A DNA stretch of 64,000 bases from an uncultured Jannaschia sp. (GTDB lineage: Bacteria > Pseudomonadota > Alphaproteobacteria > Rhodobacterales > Rhodobacteraceae): contig NZ_CANLTQ010000002.1 of the NCBI RefSeq assembly GCF_947494025.1, positions 186,001-250,000 on the forward strand. Reading direction: 5' to 3'. Under the pieces are notes generated by a model, which was not told where the DNA came from, made no database searches, and saw only the letters and a list, made by a program, of their open reading frames with translations. The position numbers and the translations under genes are program-made. Positions 9,486-18,639 of the stretch are shown one piece after another; position 1 is the first letter of the stretch, and each line of letters starts with the position of its first letter.

Positions 9486-10871
9486 ATGAAACCAATTCTC
9501 CTCTGGCTGCGCCGCGATCTGCGCCTGACCGACAACCCCGCCCTGAGCGAAGCGGCGGAAACGGGGCGGCCGGTCGTGCCGGTCTTCATTCTCGACGAGG
9601 TGGTCGAGACCTGGGGCGCCGCGCCCTCCTGGCGGATCGGGCTGGGGCTCGAGGCCATGGCCGGACGACTGGAGGGGATCGGCGCGCGGCTGATCCTGCG
9701 GCGCGGCCGCGCGCTGGACGTGCTGCGCGCGCTGGTCGAGGAGACGGGCGCGGAAACCGTCTGCTGGAACCGGCTCTACGTCGCCGACGAGCGCGAGCGG
9801 GACACGGGGGTCAAGGCCGCGCTCGAGGCGGACGGGGTCGAGGCGCGGTCGCATCACGCGCATGTCCTGTTCGAGCCCTGGACCGTCGAGACGAAGACGG
9901 GCGGCTTCTACAAGGTCTACACCCCCTACTGGAAGAACGTCCGCGACCGCGCGCTGGAGAGACCGCTGGCGCCCGTGGAGGCGCTGACGGCGCCGGAGAA
10001 CTGGCCCGCTTCGGACGACCTGTCGGACTGGGGTCTCGGCGCGGGGATGGACCGGGGCGCGGCCGTCGTGGCGGGCCATGTTCATGTCGGCGAGCTCGCC
10101 GCCCGCGACCGGCTGGTCACGTTCGTGGAGCAGAAGCTCGACCGCTACGTCGCCGGGCGTGACGACCTCGCCGTCGACGGCGCGAGCGGGCTGTCGGAGA
10201 ACCTGACCTACGGCGAGATCAGCGCGCGGGAATGTTGGTTCGCGGGGCAGAAGGCGCTGCACGAGGGCGAAGGGCAGGCGGAGACCTTTCTGCAGGAGCT
10301 GGCCTGGCGCGACTTCGCCCACCACCTCGCCTTTCACACGCCCCGGCTGACGAAGTCGAACTGGCGGTCCGAGTTCGACGCTTTTCCCTGGGACCGGGAG
10401 AGCGAACGGGCCGAGGCCTGGCGGCGCGGCGTCACCGGGGTGGAGGTCGTCGACGCGGCGATGCGCGAACTCTACGTCACCGGCAGGATGCACAATCGCG
10501 CCCGCATGATCGCGGGATCGTACCTAACGAAGCATCTGATGACGCATTGGCGGCTGGGCTGCGACTGGTTCGCCGACACGCTGATCGACTGGGACCCGGC
10601 CTCGAACGCGCTCGGCTGGCAATGGGTGGCGGGGTCGGGACCGGATGCGAGCCCGTTCTTCCGCATCTTCAACCCCGACACGCAGGCGCGGAAGTTCGAC
10701 CGCCGCCGCCGCTACCGCGATCACTGGCTGAAGGACGACGACTTCTACGCCGCCATCCCGCGCCGCTGGAACATGTCTGCCGACGACACCTATCCCGACG
10801 CGCCGATCGTGGGTCTTGCGGAAGGCCGCACACGGGCGCTCGAGGCCTACAGGACACGCGACGACGCCTGA
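9486..10871 (+). CDS. phrB: Deoxyribodipyrimidine (CPD) photolyase, class I
   Basis: A 461-residue light-dependent DNA repair enzyme that splits cyclobutane pyrimidine dimers using FAD. The N-terminal antenna domain starts LWLRRDLRLTDNPAL. The FAD-binding C-terminal half has ELAWRDFAHHL, TGRMHNRARMI, TKHLMTHWRLG and WDPASNALGWQWVAGSG, and it ends with FNPDTQARKFD. The spacing and the NALGWQW block fit class I CPD photolyase rather than cryptochrome DASH. The antenna cofactor cannot be told. ATG 9486 was chosen over an upstream in-frame ATG at 9462 because alignment with the family begins at MKPILLWLRRD. Confidence 0.95.
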   Translation: MKPILLWLRRDLRLTDNPALSEAAETGRPVVPVFILDEVVETWGAAPSWRIGLGLEAMAGRLEGIGARLILRRGRALDVLRALVEETGAETVCWNRLYVADERERDTGVKAALEADGVEARSHHAHVLFEPWTVETKTGGFYKVYTPYWKNVRDRALERPLAPVEALTAPENWPASDDLSDWGLGAGMDRGAAVVAGHVHVGELAARDRLVTFVEQKLDRYVAGRDDLAVDGASGLSENLTYGEISARECWFAGQKALHEGEGQAETFLQELAWRDFAHHLAFHTPRLTKSNWRSEFDAFPWDRESERAEAWRRGVTGVEVVDAAMRELYVTGRMHNRARMIAGSYLTKHLMTHWRLGCDWFADTLIDWDPASNALGWQWVAGSGPDASPFFRIFNPDTQARKFDRRRRYRDHWLKDDDFYAAIPRRWNMSADDTYPDAPIVGLAEGRTRALEAYRTRDDA

Positions 10872-10946
10872 TCGGACCCCTGAGGCGTTCCGGACTTGCC
10901 CGTCCGGCCGCGCGGTGATGTGGTACGATTACGCGATGGGGGATCT

Positions 10947-12158
10947 ATGGACGCCTTGGCCACGACCGACGGTCAGACGGATCTGCCGCGCTATTTCCGG
11001 CAGGCCTTCCGGATGGCGCAGGCCGCGCGCTCCGGACGGATCGACGTGGTCCTCCCCGACGGGCGGCGCTTCCGGCACACCGGGCAGGCGCCGGGCCCTT
11101 CCGCCGAGATCCGGCTGCACCGGGGCGACGTGTTCGCCCGGCTGGTGCGCGAGGGCGACAACGGCTTCATGGAAAGCTACATGGACGGGTCCTGGACGAC
11201 GCCCGACCTGCAGGCCGTGTTCGACTACATCAACAAGGAAGGGGACGTGCTGATCCGGCGGTTTCCCGGCCTGCGTCTCTTTCACGCCTACGAGAAGGTG
11301 CGCCACTGGCTCAACCGGAACACGAAGGCACAGGCGCGACGAAACGTTTCGCGGCACTACGATCTCGGCAACGCCTTCTACGCGACCTGGCTCGACGACA
11401 CGATGACCTATTCCTCGGCGATCTACGAGACCGGACGGGAAAGCCTCGAGGCGGCGCAGACGGCTAAGTACAAGTCCATCGTCGACCGGATGGGGGTGCA
11501 TCCCGGCGACCATGTGCTCGAGATCGGTTGCGGCTGGGGCGGGTTCGCGGAATATGCGGCCGGCACGCGTGGCCTGCGCGTCACCGGCCTGACGCTGAGC
11601 CGGGAGCAGCTGAAATACGCGGTGGAGCGGATCGAGCGGGCGGGCCTTGCCGACCGGGTCGAGTTCAAGCTGCAGGATTACCGCGACGAGACGGGCAGCT
11701 ACGACGGCATCGCCTCCATCGAGATGTTCGAGGCCGTGGGCCGCGCTTACTGGCCGGTCTATTTCGACGTGCTGCGCGAGCGGCTGCGCCCGGGCCGCGC
11801 GGCGACGTTGCAAATCATCATCGTGCCCGACGAACGCTGGGCGATCTACACGCGCTCGGTCGACTTCATCCAGAAATACATCTTCCCCGGCGGCATGTTG
11901 CCTGCGCCGATGAAGCTCGCCGAGGAGGTCTCGCGCGCGGGACTGGAAGAGGACGGCTCCGTCAGCCTCGCGCGGAGCTACTCGATCACGCTGCGCCGCT
12001 GGTACGAGACGTTCAATGCCCGTTGGGACGAGATCGCGGCGCAGGGCTTCGACGAGCGCTTCCGCCGAATGTGGAACCTCTACCTCGCGGGCTGCGCCGG
12101 GGCGTTCGAATACGGGATGTGCGATGTCATCCAGATGACCGTGCGCAAGCCCGCCTGA
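10947..12158 (+). CDS. cfa: Cyclopropane-fatty-acyl-phospholipid synthase
   Basis: A 403-residue S-adenosylmethionine-dependent methyltransferase of the CFA synthase family. It converts unsaturated acyl chains of membrane phospholipids to cyclopropane chains. The SAM-binding motif VLEIGCGWGGFAEYAA is present. Upstream lies the lipid-domain signature RRNVSRHYDLGNAFYATWLD with TYSSAIYE, and downstream IEMFEAVGRAYWPVYF and QIIIVPDERW. The length is normal. Start ATG 10947 follows a G-rich ribosome site. It begins a chain of overlapping genes: its TGA shares bases with the ATG of the next small gene (TGATG), so the two are probably translated together. Confidence 0.94.
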   Translation: MDALATTDGQTDLPRYFRQAFRMAQAARSGRIDVVLPDGRRFRHTGQAPGPSAEIRLHRGDVFARLVREGDNGFMESYMDGSWTTPDLQAVFDYINKEGDVLIRRFPGLRLFHAYEKVRHWLNRNTKAQARRNVSRHYDLGNAFYATWLDDTMTYSSAIYETGRESLEAAQTAKYKSIVDRMGVHPGDHVLEIGCGWGGFAEYAAGTRGLRVTGLTLSREQLKYAVERIERAGLADRVEFKLQDYRDETGSYDGIASIEMFEAVGRAYWPVYFDVLRERLRPGRAATLQIIIVPDERWAIYTRSVDFIQKYIFPGGMLPAPMKLAEEVSRAGLEEDGSVSLARSYSITLRRWYETFNARWDEIAAQGFDERFRRMWNLYLAGCAGAFEYGMCDVIQMTVRKPA

Positions 12159-12460
12159 TGCCGAAGCCCGCCGAGTTCGTCGCAGCGATCCCATTCGCGG
12201 CGCTGGCATGGATCGTCGCCGATCGGGTTGTGCGGGTGGTCCTGCCGAAGGGCATGCGGAGCGGCCGGTTCCGGGAGACGCATCCCGCTGACGCGCTCCT
12301 CGTCGTCTGGCGCGTCGGCGGGCGGGCGGTGAGGACCTGGATGGACTTCCTGTGCCGCGACATCGCGACGATCGCCGATCCGCGGGTCTCCGGAACGCTC
12401 TCCGGCGACGGCGCGCGTGTCGGGCTGATCGCGGAAATCGTCGGTCGGGTGACGCGGTGA
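12158..12460 (+). CDS. Small protein of unknown function
   Basis: A 100-residue product that I do not recognise. It starts at ATG 12158, inside the stop codon of the CFA synthase gene (TGATG), and its TGA overlaps the GTG start of the next gene (GTGA). The N-terminus has one hydrophobic stretch (about residues 6-28) that could be a membrane anchor. The rest is basic and polar, with an RETHPADALLVVWRVG segment. Because both ends are coupled to neighbours and the codon use matches theirs, it is very probably a real gene in an operon with cfa and the Nudix gene. A link to the envelope or lipids is only a guess. Confidence 0.7.
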   Translation: MPKPAEFVAAIPFAALAWIVADRVVRVVLPKGMRSGRFRETHPADALLVVWRVGGRAVRTWMDFLCRDIATIADPRVSGTLSGDGARVGLIAEIVGRVTR

Positions 12461-13569
12461 GTCGGTACTTTCTTTTCGGGACGCTGATGCACGAGGCGCT
12501 CCTGACTGACGTTGCGGGCCGCGCCGTCGCCTGTCGACCGGCCGCGCTCGCGGGGTGGCATGTCGAACGCGCGGCCGCCGGCGACTGGCCCGTCCTCGTC
12601 CCGGATGGCCAGGCGGAGGGGCTTCTGACGGAGTCGATGGAAGCCGAGGGGCGGGCGCGGCTCGACTGGTACGAGAGCGCGTTCGGCTACCTGCCGGAGG
12701 CGGTGGAGGTCGACGGGCCCGAGGGTCCGGTGCCGGCGCTGGTCTATCGTGCGCCCGACGGTTGCGGTTCGGGAAAGGCCTGGTCGCTTGCGGAATGGGT
12801 CGCGGCGCATGGCGCACGGACGCGTCTTGCCGCGTCGGAGGTGATGCGCGGGCACGGCACCGTGCGCTTCGAGGAGATCGCCGCGCGGCGCGGCGTGATC
12901 CAGGCCCGCGCGCAGGGGATCCTCGCGGCGCGGGAATATCGGCGGCTCGTCACGGTCGGGCAGGACACGCCCGCCTCCGCCGTGAACGTGGCGGAGGTGC
13001 GTTATCCCTACGAGGGTTTCCACCGTGTCGAGGAGTGGATCATCGATCATCCGCGCTTCGACGGCAGCCGCTCGGACCGCATCCAGCGCGCCATCAGCCA
13101 CGTGACCGACGCGGTGACCGTGCTGCCCTACGATCCCGGCCGCGACCGCGTCCTGGTCGTCGAGCAACTCCGTATGGGCGCGCTCGCAAAGGGCGATCCG
13201 CAACCCTGGATGCTCGAACCGGTAGCCGGCCTGATCGATGCGGGCGAGACGCCGGTGCGCGCGGCCCTCCGCGAGGCGCAGGAGGAGGCGGGAATGGCGC
13301 TCCGTCCGGAGGATCTGCATCTCGTCGGACGCTACTACCCGAGCCCCGGGGGACTCGCGCAGGTGCTGCATTCCTACGTCGCGCTTGCCGATCTGCCAGA
13401 CGGATCCGGGGGGCTTCACGGGGTCGCTGCCGAGAGCGAGGACATCCGGGCGCATGTCCTTTCCGCGGCCGACCTGATCGCGATGGCCGGCACCGGCGAG
13501 GCGGCGAACGCGCCGCTCATGCTCACCGCGCTCTGGCTCGCGCTCAATCGGGATCGCCTGCGCGGTTGA
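12457..13569 (+). CDS. Fusion: gamma-glutamylcyclotransferase-like domain plus Nudix hydrolase
   Basis: A 370-residue two-domain protein. Residues 1 to about 120 start RYFLFGTLMH, the opening motif of AIG2/GGCT-like folds. Residues about 210-365 form a Nudix domain of the ADP-ribose pyrophosphatase type, with the Nudix box at 258-280 (key residues GLIDAGET, REAQEEAGM). The Nudix part should hydrolyse a nucleoside-diphosphate derivative, ADP-ribose or an ADP-sugar. The first domain may bind a small ligand, and its catalytic state is uncertain. Start GTG 12457 overlaps the preceding stop (GTGA). To my knowledge this arrangement is seen in Rhodobacterales, but its physiological substrate is not clear to me. 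Confidence 0.85.
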   Translation: MSRYFLFGTLMHEALLTDVAGRAVACRPAALAGWHVERAAAGDWPVLVPDGQAEGLLTESMEAEGRARLDWYESAFGYLPEAVEVDGPEGPVPALVYRAPDGCGSGKAWSLAEWVAAHGARTRLAASEVMRGHGTVRFEEIAARRGVIQARAQGILAAREYRRLVTVGQDTPASAVNVAEVRYPYEGFHRVEEWIIDHPRFDGSRSDRIQRAISHVTDAVTVLPYDPGRDRVLVVEQLRMGALAKGDPQPWMLEPVAGLIDAGETPVRAALREAQEEAGMALRPEDLHLVGRYYPSPGGLAQVLHSYVALADLPDGSGGLHGVAAESEDIRAHVLSAADLIAMAGTGEAANAPLMLTALWLALNRDRLRG

Positions 13570-13620
13570 AGCGGCCTCGCGCGGGGTCTAGATCGGGCGG
13601 ACCAAGCCGGAGGTCCCATC

Positions 13621-14649
13621 GTGCAGATCCACCGAAACCTTGCCGAAGCCGTCGGCAACACGCCCCTGATCCGGCTCAACCGCGTCTCCGACGCGACTGG
13701 ATGCGAGATCCTGGGCAAGGCGGAGTTCCTCAATCCGGGTCAGTCGGTGAAGGACCGCGCCGCGCTCTACATCATCCGCGACGCGGTGGCCTCCGGTCGT
13801 CTGAAGCCGGGGGGCACCATCGTCGAGGGCACGGCCGGCAATACCGGGATCGGGGTGTCGCTCGTCGGTGCGTCGATGGGCTTCAAGTCGGTGATCGTCA
13901 TTCCCGACAGTCAGAGCCAGGAAAAGAAGGACATGTTGCGTCTGGCCGGCGCCACGCTGGTCGAGGTGCCGCCCGCACCCTACAAGAACCCCAACAACTA
14001 CGTCCGCTATGCCCGCAGGCTCGCCGAGAAGCTCGCCGAGACGGAACCGAATGGCGCGATCTTCGCGGACCAGTTCGACAACACCGCGAACCGGCAGGCC
14101 CATATCGAGGGGACCGGACCCGAGATCTGGGCGCAGACGGAGGGCCGCATCGATGGCTTCATCTGCGCTGCCGGAACCGGCGGCACCGTTTCCGGCGTGG
14201 GCGCGGCCTTGCAGCCCAAGGGCGTGAAGGTCGGTTTGGCCGACCCGATGGCCTCGGCCCTCTACGAATACTACGCGAACGGCGAGCTCAAGTCCGAGGG
14301 CAGTTCGATCAGCGAGGGGATCGGGCAGGGGCGCGTCACCGGCAATCTCGAAGGCTTCGAGCCGGACTTCGTCTGCCAGGTGACCGATGAGGAAAGCCTG
14401 CCGCTGATCTTCGACCTGCTCGAGCACGAGGGCCTGTGCATGGGCGGGTCGACCGCGATCAACATGGGCGGCGCGGTCAAGATGGCCGAGCATCTCGGAC
14501 CCGGGCACACGATCGTGACGATCCTGTGCGATCACGGCTCGCGCTACCAGTCCAAGCTCTGGAATCCGGCCTTCCTGCGCGAAAAGGGCCTGCCGGTTCC
14601 GCGCTGGCTCGACGGGTCGGACCGCGAGGTGCCGTCGGCCTTCGAATGA
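13621..14649 (+). CDS. cysK: Cysteine synthase A (O-acetylserine sulfhydrylase)
   Basis: A 342-residue PLP enzyme that makes L-cysteine from O-acetylserine and sulfide. The PLP lysine is Lys44 in PGQSVKDRAA. The substrate loop EGTAGNTGIG and the phosphate-binding GTGGTVSG follow. The middle insert PPAPYKNPNNYVRYAR is a feature of longer alphaproteobacterial CysK-like proteins, so a role in a side reaction is possible. The start is GTG 13621, since the homologous sequence MQIHRNLAEAVGNTP begins there. Its TGA overlaps the ATG of the MscS-type channel gene (ATGA), implying translational coupling. Confidence 0.92.
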   Translation: MQIHRNLAEAVGNTPLIRLNRVSDATGCEILGKAEFLNPGQSVKDRAALYIIRDAVASGRLKPGGTIVEGTAGNTGIGVSLVGASMGFKSVIVIPDSQSQEKKDMLRLAGATLVEVPPAPYKNPNNYVRYARRLAEKLAETEPNGAIFADQFDNTANRQAHIEGTGPEIWAQTEGRIDGFICAAGTGGTVSGVGAALQPKGVKVGLADPMASALYEYYANGELKSEGSSISEGIGQGRVTGNLEGFEPDFVCQVTDEESLPLIFDLLEHEGLCMGGSTAINMGGAVKMAEHLGPGHTIVTILCDHGSRYQSKLWNPAFLREKGLPVPRWLDGSDREVPSAFE

Positions 14650-16991
14650 GGATCCTTCTGGTCCTGCTGGCGGCGGTCTGGCTCGCGCTCGCCGCGCCCC
14701 TCCTCGCGCAGGAGGCGGCCCTTGATCCGGAGGCCCACGCGTCCTGGCTCGAGACACGTGACTTTGCCAACGAGACCGTCGGGGATACCGAGGCGACGAT
14801 CGGGGCGCTGACGACGCTGCGCGAAACGCTCGTCGAATGGCGCAACCGCTTCGAGGCGGAGCTCGACCTGGATTCCGGCCGCATCGCGGCGCTACGCGCG
14901 CAGATCGAGGCGCTGGGTCCCGTGCCGCAGGAGGAGGGCGCGAGCGAGCCCGCCGCCATCGCCGCCGAACGCGCGGAACTGGAGGAGCGGCTCGAGGTGT
15001 TGCTGGCGCCGGTTCAGAAGGCGCAGGCGGCCTTCGCGGAGGCCGACGGCCTCGTCGGCGAGACCGACCGTCGCATCCAGGACGCCCGCGAAGAGGAGTT
15101 GCTCAGGAAATCGCCCGTTCCGCTCAACCCCTCGAACTGGCCGCCGGCGGTCGAGGCGATGAGCGCCTGGGCTCTGGCCTTCGGAAAAGAGCTTTGGGCG
15201 CCGTTTGCCACGCCCGAGGCCCGCGCGACCTGGATGAACAGGGGCGCGGAACTGGGGATCATGCTGTTCGCCGCGGTGATCCTGCTCTGGAGGTCCGGCG
15301 TGTGGCTGGGGCGGTTGCGCGAGCGCTTCGCGACGGCGGAGGCGGAAAGGGCGACGACCCGCCTTCTGCTGCTCGCGATCTCGCTCGCGCGCCTGATCCT
15401 GCCGGTGATCGGCCTCGTGATCGTCGTGCAGATGCTCACGATGATGGGAGCTACGGGCGATCGGATGCAGGCGGCGCGGACGCTCGTTCCGACCATGGGC
15501 CTCGTCATCATGGCGTCGCGCTGGCTCGCCCACCAGGCGCTGCCCGCGCGGGCGGACCTGCCGACCTTCGTGCCGGTCGCGCCGCCCCGGCGGGCGGAGG
15601 CGCGACTGCATTTCCTGACGCTCGGCGTGCTGGTGGCGCTCACCCTCGCGGGCGAGGTCCTCGCGCCGACATCCGTCGCGCCGGAACTCGGCCGCGCCAT
15701 CTCGCATTTCGTGCTTCTGACCGTGGCCGGGATCGACCTGTTCCGGCTGGGACAGCTCCTGCTCTCGGAAGGACGGGTCGGACCGTCCGACGCTCCCGAG
15801 GGGGATAGCGAGGAGGGGTTCTGGAGTCCCCTTCTGCGCAATGTCGGACGGGCGTTGATGGTGGTTGGCCTGGCGGCGCCCATCGTGGCGGCCTTCGGCT
15901 ACGTCAATCTCGGGCTCGCGGTTCTCTGGCCGTCGGTGATCTCGCTCGGGCTCGTGCTGCTGATCGGCACGCTGCAGAACTTCGTCTTCGACGCCTATGC
16001 CGCGATCCGCCGCCGACCGGATGCCGGGCGGGACCAGCTTCTGCCGACGCTTGTCGGTTTCACGTTGTGGGTCGCGTCGTTGCCGCTCTTCGCGCTGATC
16101 TGGGGCGTGCGCCCGACGACACTGGGCGAATGGTGGGCCGTGTTCCTGCGCGGCTTCACCCTCGGGGACACGCGCATTTCGCCGGTCAACTTCCTCTCCT
16201 TCATCCTGATCTTCGCGCTGGGCTATCTCGTCGTGGGTCTCGTGAAGAACGTGCTGCGCACATCGGTGCTCCCGAAGACGCAGCTCGACGCAGGCGGCAC
16301 GAACGCCATTCTTTCGGGCACGAGCTATGTCGGGATTACGCTGGCCGCGCTGATCGGGATCGTGGCAGCCGGCATCGACCTGTCGGCGCTGGCCGTCGTC
16401 GCCGGTGCGCTGTCGATCGGGATCGGTTTCGGCCTGCAGACGATCGTGCAGAATTTCGTTTCCGGGATCATCCTGCTCATCGAGCGGCCGATCAAGATCG
16501 GCGACTGGGTGCAGGCCGGCGCGACGGAGGGCTTCGTGCGCGAGATCTCCGTCCGGTCCACCCGGATCGAGACCTTCGACCGGCAGGACGTGATCGTGCC
16601 GAACGCCGACCTGATATCGGGCGTCGTGACGAACTACACGCTCAACAACGCGTCCGGCCGGGTCGTGCTGCAGGTCGGGGTGGCTTACGGGACGGATACC
16701 ATATGGGCGCAGTCGGTCCTGCAGGAGGTGGCCGAGGCGCATCCGATGGTCGTCCTGAACCCGCCCCCGCTCGTGACCTTCGACGCCTTCGGTGCGGACA
16801 GTCTGAACTTCACGATCCGTGTCGTCATCCGCGATATCCTTTTCAAGCCGATCGTCGCCTCCGAGCTCAACCATGCCTTGGCCAAACGCTTCCGCGAGGA
16901 GGGCATCGAGGTTCCCTTCGCGCAGCGCGACATCTGGCTTCGGAACCCGGAAGCGCTGCAGCCGCGCCAGACAGGAGCAGAGACCGAATGA
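14646..16991 (+). CDS. Large mechanosensitive channel of the MscS/MscK class (DUF3772 + MscS)
   Basis: A 781-residue inner-membrane channel. A Sec signal (residues 1-21, ending LLAQ) is followed by a periplasmic coiled domain of about 150 residues, like the DUF3772 region. About ten membrane segments follow, then the MscS pore and beta domain. The pore helix region reads ALSIGIGFGLQTIVQNFVSG, and the canonical RPIKIGDWV beta-domain entry follows. The C-terminus ends LRNPEALQPRQ. Its function should be release of solutes on membrane tension; some relatives export amino acids. It is coupled by ATGA overlaps to cysK before it and to the AlaX gene after it. Confidence 0.9.
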   Translation: MRILLVLLAAVWLALAAPLLAQEAALDPEAHASWLETRDFANETVGDTEATIGALTTLRETLVEWRNRFEAELDLDSGRIAALRAQIEALGPVPQEEGASEPAAIAAERAELEERLEVLLAPVQKAQAAFAEADGLVGETDRRIQDAREEELLRKSPVPLNPSNWPPAVEAMSAWALAFGKELWAPFATPEARATWMNRGAELGIMLFAAVILLWRSGVWLGRLRERFATAEAERATTRLLLLAISLARLILPVIGLVIVVQMLTMMGATGDRMQAARTLVPTMGLVIMASRWLAHQALPARADLPTFVPVAPPRRAEARLHFLTLGVLVALTLAGEVLAPTSVAPELGRAISHFVLLTVAGIDLFRLGQLLLSEGRVGPSDAPEGDSEEGFWSPLLRNVGRALMVVGLAAPIVAAFGYVNLGLAVLWPSVISLGLVLLIGTLQNFVFDAYAAIRRRPDAGRDQLLPTLVGFTLWVASLPLFALIWGVRPTTLGEWWAVFLRGFTLGDTRISPVNFLSFILIFALGYLVVGLVKNVLRTSVLPKTQLDAGGTNAILSGTSYVGITLAALIGIVAAGIDLSALAVVAGALSIGIGFGLQTIVQNFVSGIILLIERPIKIGDWVQAGATEGFVREISVRSTRIETFDRQDVIVPNADLISGVVTNYTLNNASGRVVLQVGVAYGTDTIWAQSVLQEVAEAHPMVVLNPPPLVTFDAFGADSLNFTIRVVIRDILFKPIVASELNHALAKRFREEGIEVPFAQRDIWLRNPEALQPRQTGAETE

Positions 16992-17716
16992 CCGAACCGC
17001 TTTTTCGCGAGGACGCGTATCTGAAGACCGCCACGGGGATCGTCCGCCGCCTGACGCCGGAGGGCGGCATCGTGCTGGATCGGACGATCTTCTATCCCAG
17101 GGGGGGCGGTCAGCCGGGCGACAGCGGACGACTGGTCTGGAACGGCGGGGAAAGCGGCATCGCCGGAACGGTCAAAGGCCCGGCCGAGGATCCCGATGCC
17201 ATCGTGCTCGTCCCCGACGGGGAGGAATCGCTGCCGCCCGAGGGGGCGGAGGTCGAGATGCGCCTCGACTGGGCGCGGCGGCACCGCTTCATGCGGATGC
17301 ACACGGCCCTCCACCTGCTTTCGGTCGCCGTTCCGCTGCCGGTGACGGGCGGGCAGATCGGGGCGGAGAAATCGCGTCTCGACTTCGACATGCCCGAGGT
17401 GATCCACGACCGCGACGTCATCCAGGCCCGGATGGGGCAGCTCGTGAGCGGCGACCACCCGGTCGGGGCGGACTGGATCAGCGAGGCGGAACTCGACGCG
17501 AACCCGGATCTCGTGAAGACGCTTTCGGTCCGGCCGCCGCGCGGGGCAGGGCCCATTCGCCTCGTGCGGATCGGGTCCGCGGAGGCGCCGGTCGATCTGC
17601 AGCCCTGCGGTGGGACGCATGTACGCTCCACCGCGGAGATCGGCCCTGTCGCGGTCGGCAAGATCGAGAACAAGGGCAAGGCGAACCGCCGGATTTCCAT
17701 TACCCTCGATACCTGA
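16988..17716 (+). CDS. Alanyl-tRNA editing protein, AlaX type
   Basis: A free-standing editing domain of 242 residues that deacylates Ser-tRNA(Ala), and possibly Gly-tRNA(Ala), to prevent mistranslation. The zinc/active-site motifs are HxxxH at His105-His109 (MHTALH) and CxxxH at Cys207-His211 (CGGTH). The N-terminal stretch FYPRGGGQPGDSG is the conserved glycine-rich AlaRS-editing motif. The length suits the AlaX-M class. ATG 16988 overlaps the stop of the channel gene (ATGA), so it is translated with cysK and the channel. Confidence 0.93.
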   Translation: MTEPLFREDAYLKTATGIVRRLTPEGGIVLDRTIFYPRGGGQPGDSGRLVWNGGESGIAGTVKGPAEDPDAIVLVPDGEESLPPEGAEVEMRLDWARRHRFMRMHTALHLLSVAVPLPVTGGQIGAEKSRLDFDMPEVIHDRDVIQARMGQLVSGDHPVGADWISEAELDANPDLVKTLSVRPPRGAGPIRLVRIGSAEAPVDLQPCGGTHVRSTAEIGPVAVGKIENKGKANRRISITLDT

Positions 17717-17862
17717 CGGCATCCCGGGCCTGCCGCGTCCTTCGGGGGACCGGACGTGCGGAGCCGTAGGCGTTCAACAGGGTCCTCACGCGCACCGCCC
17801 ATGATCGCGCCGGAATTCGACGCTGAGAGGCGCGTTAGCGGAAGGGCTGGGGGGTAGCGCTC

Positions 17863-18639
17863 ATGGGCGCGGGCGTAGCGACGCTTTGCGGAGCGGCGGT
17901 CTGGCCGGTCACCTCGTCGAACGCGCCGTGGCCTGCGACGCGGCCCGGCGGTCGGCCGAATGGGTCGAAAACGCCGCCGTGCGCCTGTTGCGGATCGCCG
18001 AACTGGCGCGAGACGCCCACGGATGCGGGCATACGGCGGATCGAGGAGATGGCGCGGTTCGGCGGCGTTTTCCGCTTCAAGGTCTTCGGTCCCGTCGGCT
18101 GGCTCCGCTTCGTGTCAGGCAAGGCGATCGTTCGTCACGCCGATCTGGCGACCCATAATTCCGTCGTCGTCCGAATTGTCGAGACCAAGCAACCTTTCAC
18201 CGCGCTCAGGATCGGACATGGCGAACCGGAGCCTCTGGACGTCTACATCGAGATCTATCTGCCGGTCTTCGGCATGGAGACCTATCCTGGTCAAACGGAA
18301 CACGCGGCACGGATCCGAGCGGATCATTCGCTGTTCTACTTCCCTGCAACGATCGGCCACGATCCCGGAACGCCGATGAACGGAATCGTCGAGGCCGTTC
18401 AGCTCCTCGATATGGCAAGCGCCTCCCCGAAGGACGGGCAGCTTCCCGAGTTTTGCGCAGCGGGCGGACGCTTGGATGAAAGGCGGGAGCCCTGGCTCCG
18501 CCATCGTCGATACCATCGGGCGCGATGGGCGGTCGGATCGCAGCCCACAGCGTTCCGGGTCGGCTCGAGCTTTCTCGTGACCATCCCCGTCGAGGCGCGG
18601 GTCGCCGGGATTGAGCCGGACATGCGGGCCGCGGCCTGA
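17863..18639 (+). pseudogene. Degenerate histidine-kinase fragment
   Basis: An open frame of 258 codons with a lower share of G/C at third positions than the neighbours. Around residues 160-184 it reads FPATIGHDPGTPMNGIVEAV, which aligns with the histidine-kinase H-box consensus (SHExRTPMNGIxG); the His is codon 166 (18358-18360). The conserved Arg is Gly. Near the end, GSSFLVTIPVE resembles the last strand of a HATPase domain, but N, G1, F and G2 boxes are absent between the two. That points to internal deletion and drift. A second frame at about 17886-18060 also looks coding, suggesting a frameshift near the 5' end. No ribosome site is evident. I read it as a relic; a diverged hypothetical gene is the alternative. 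Confidence 0.5.
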
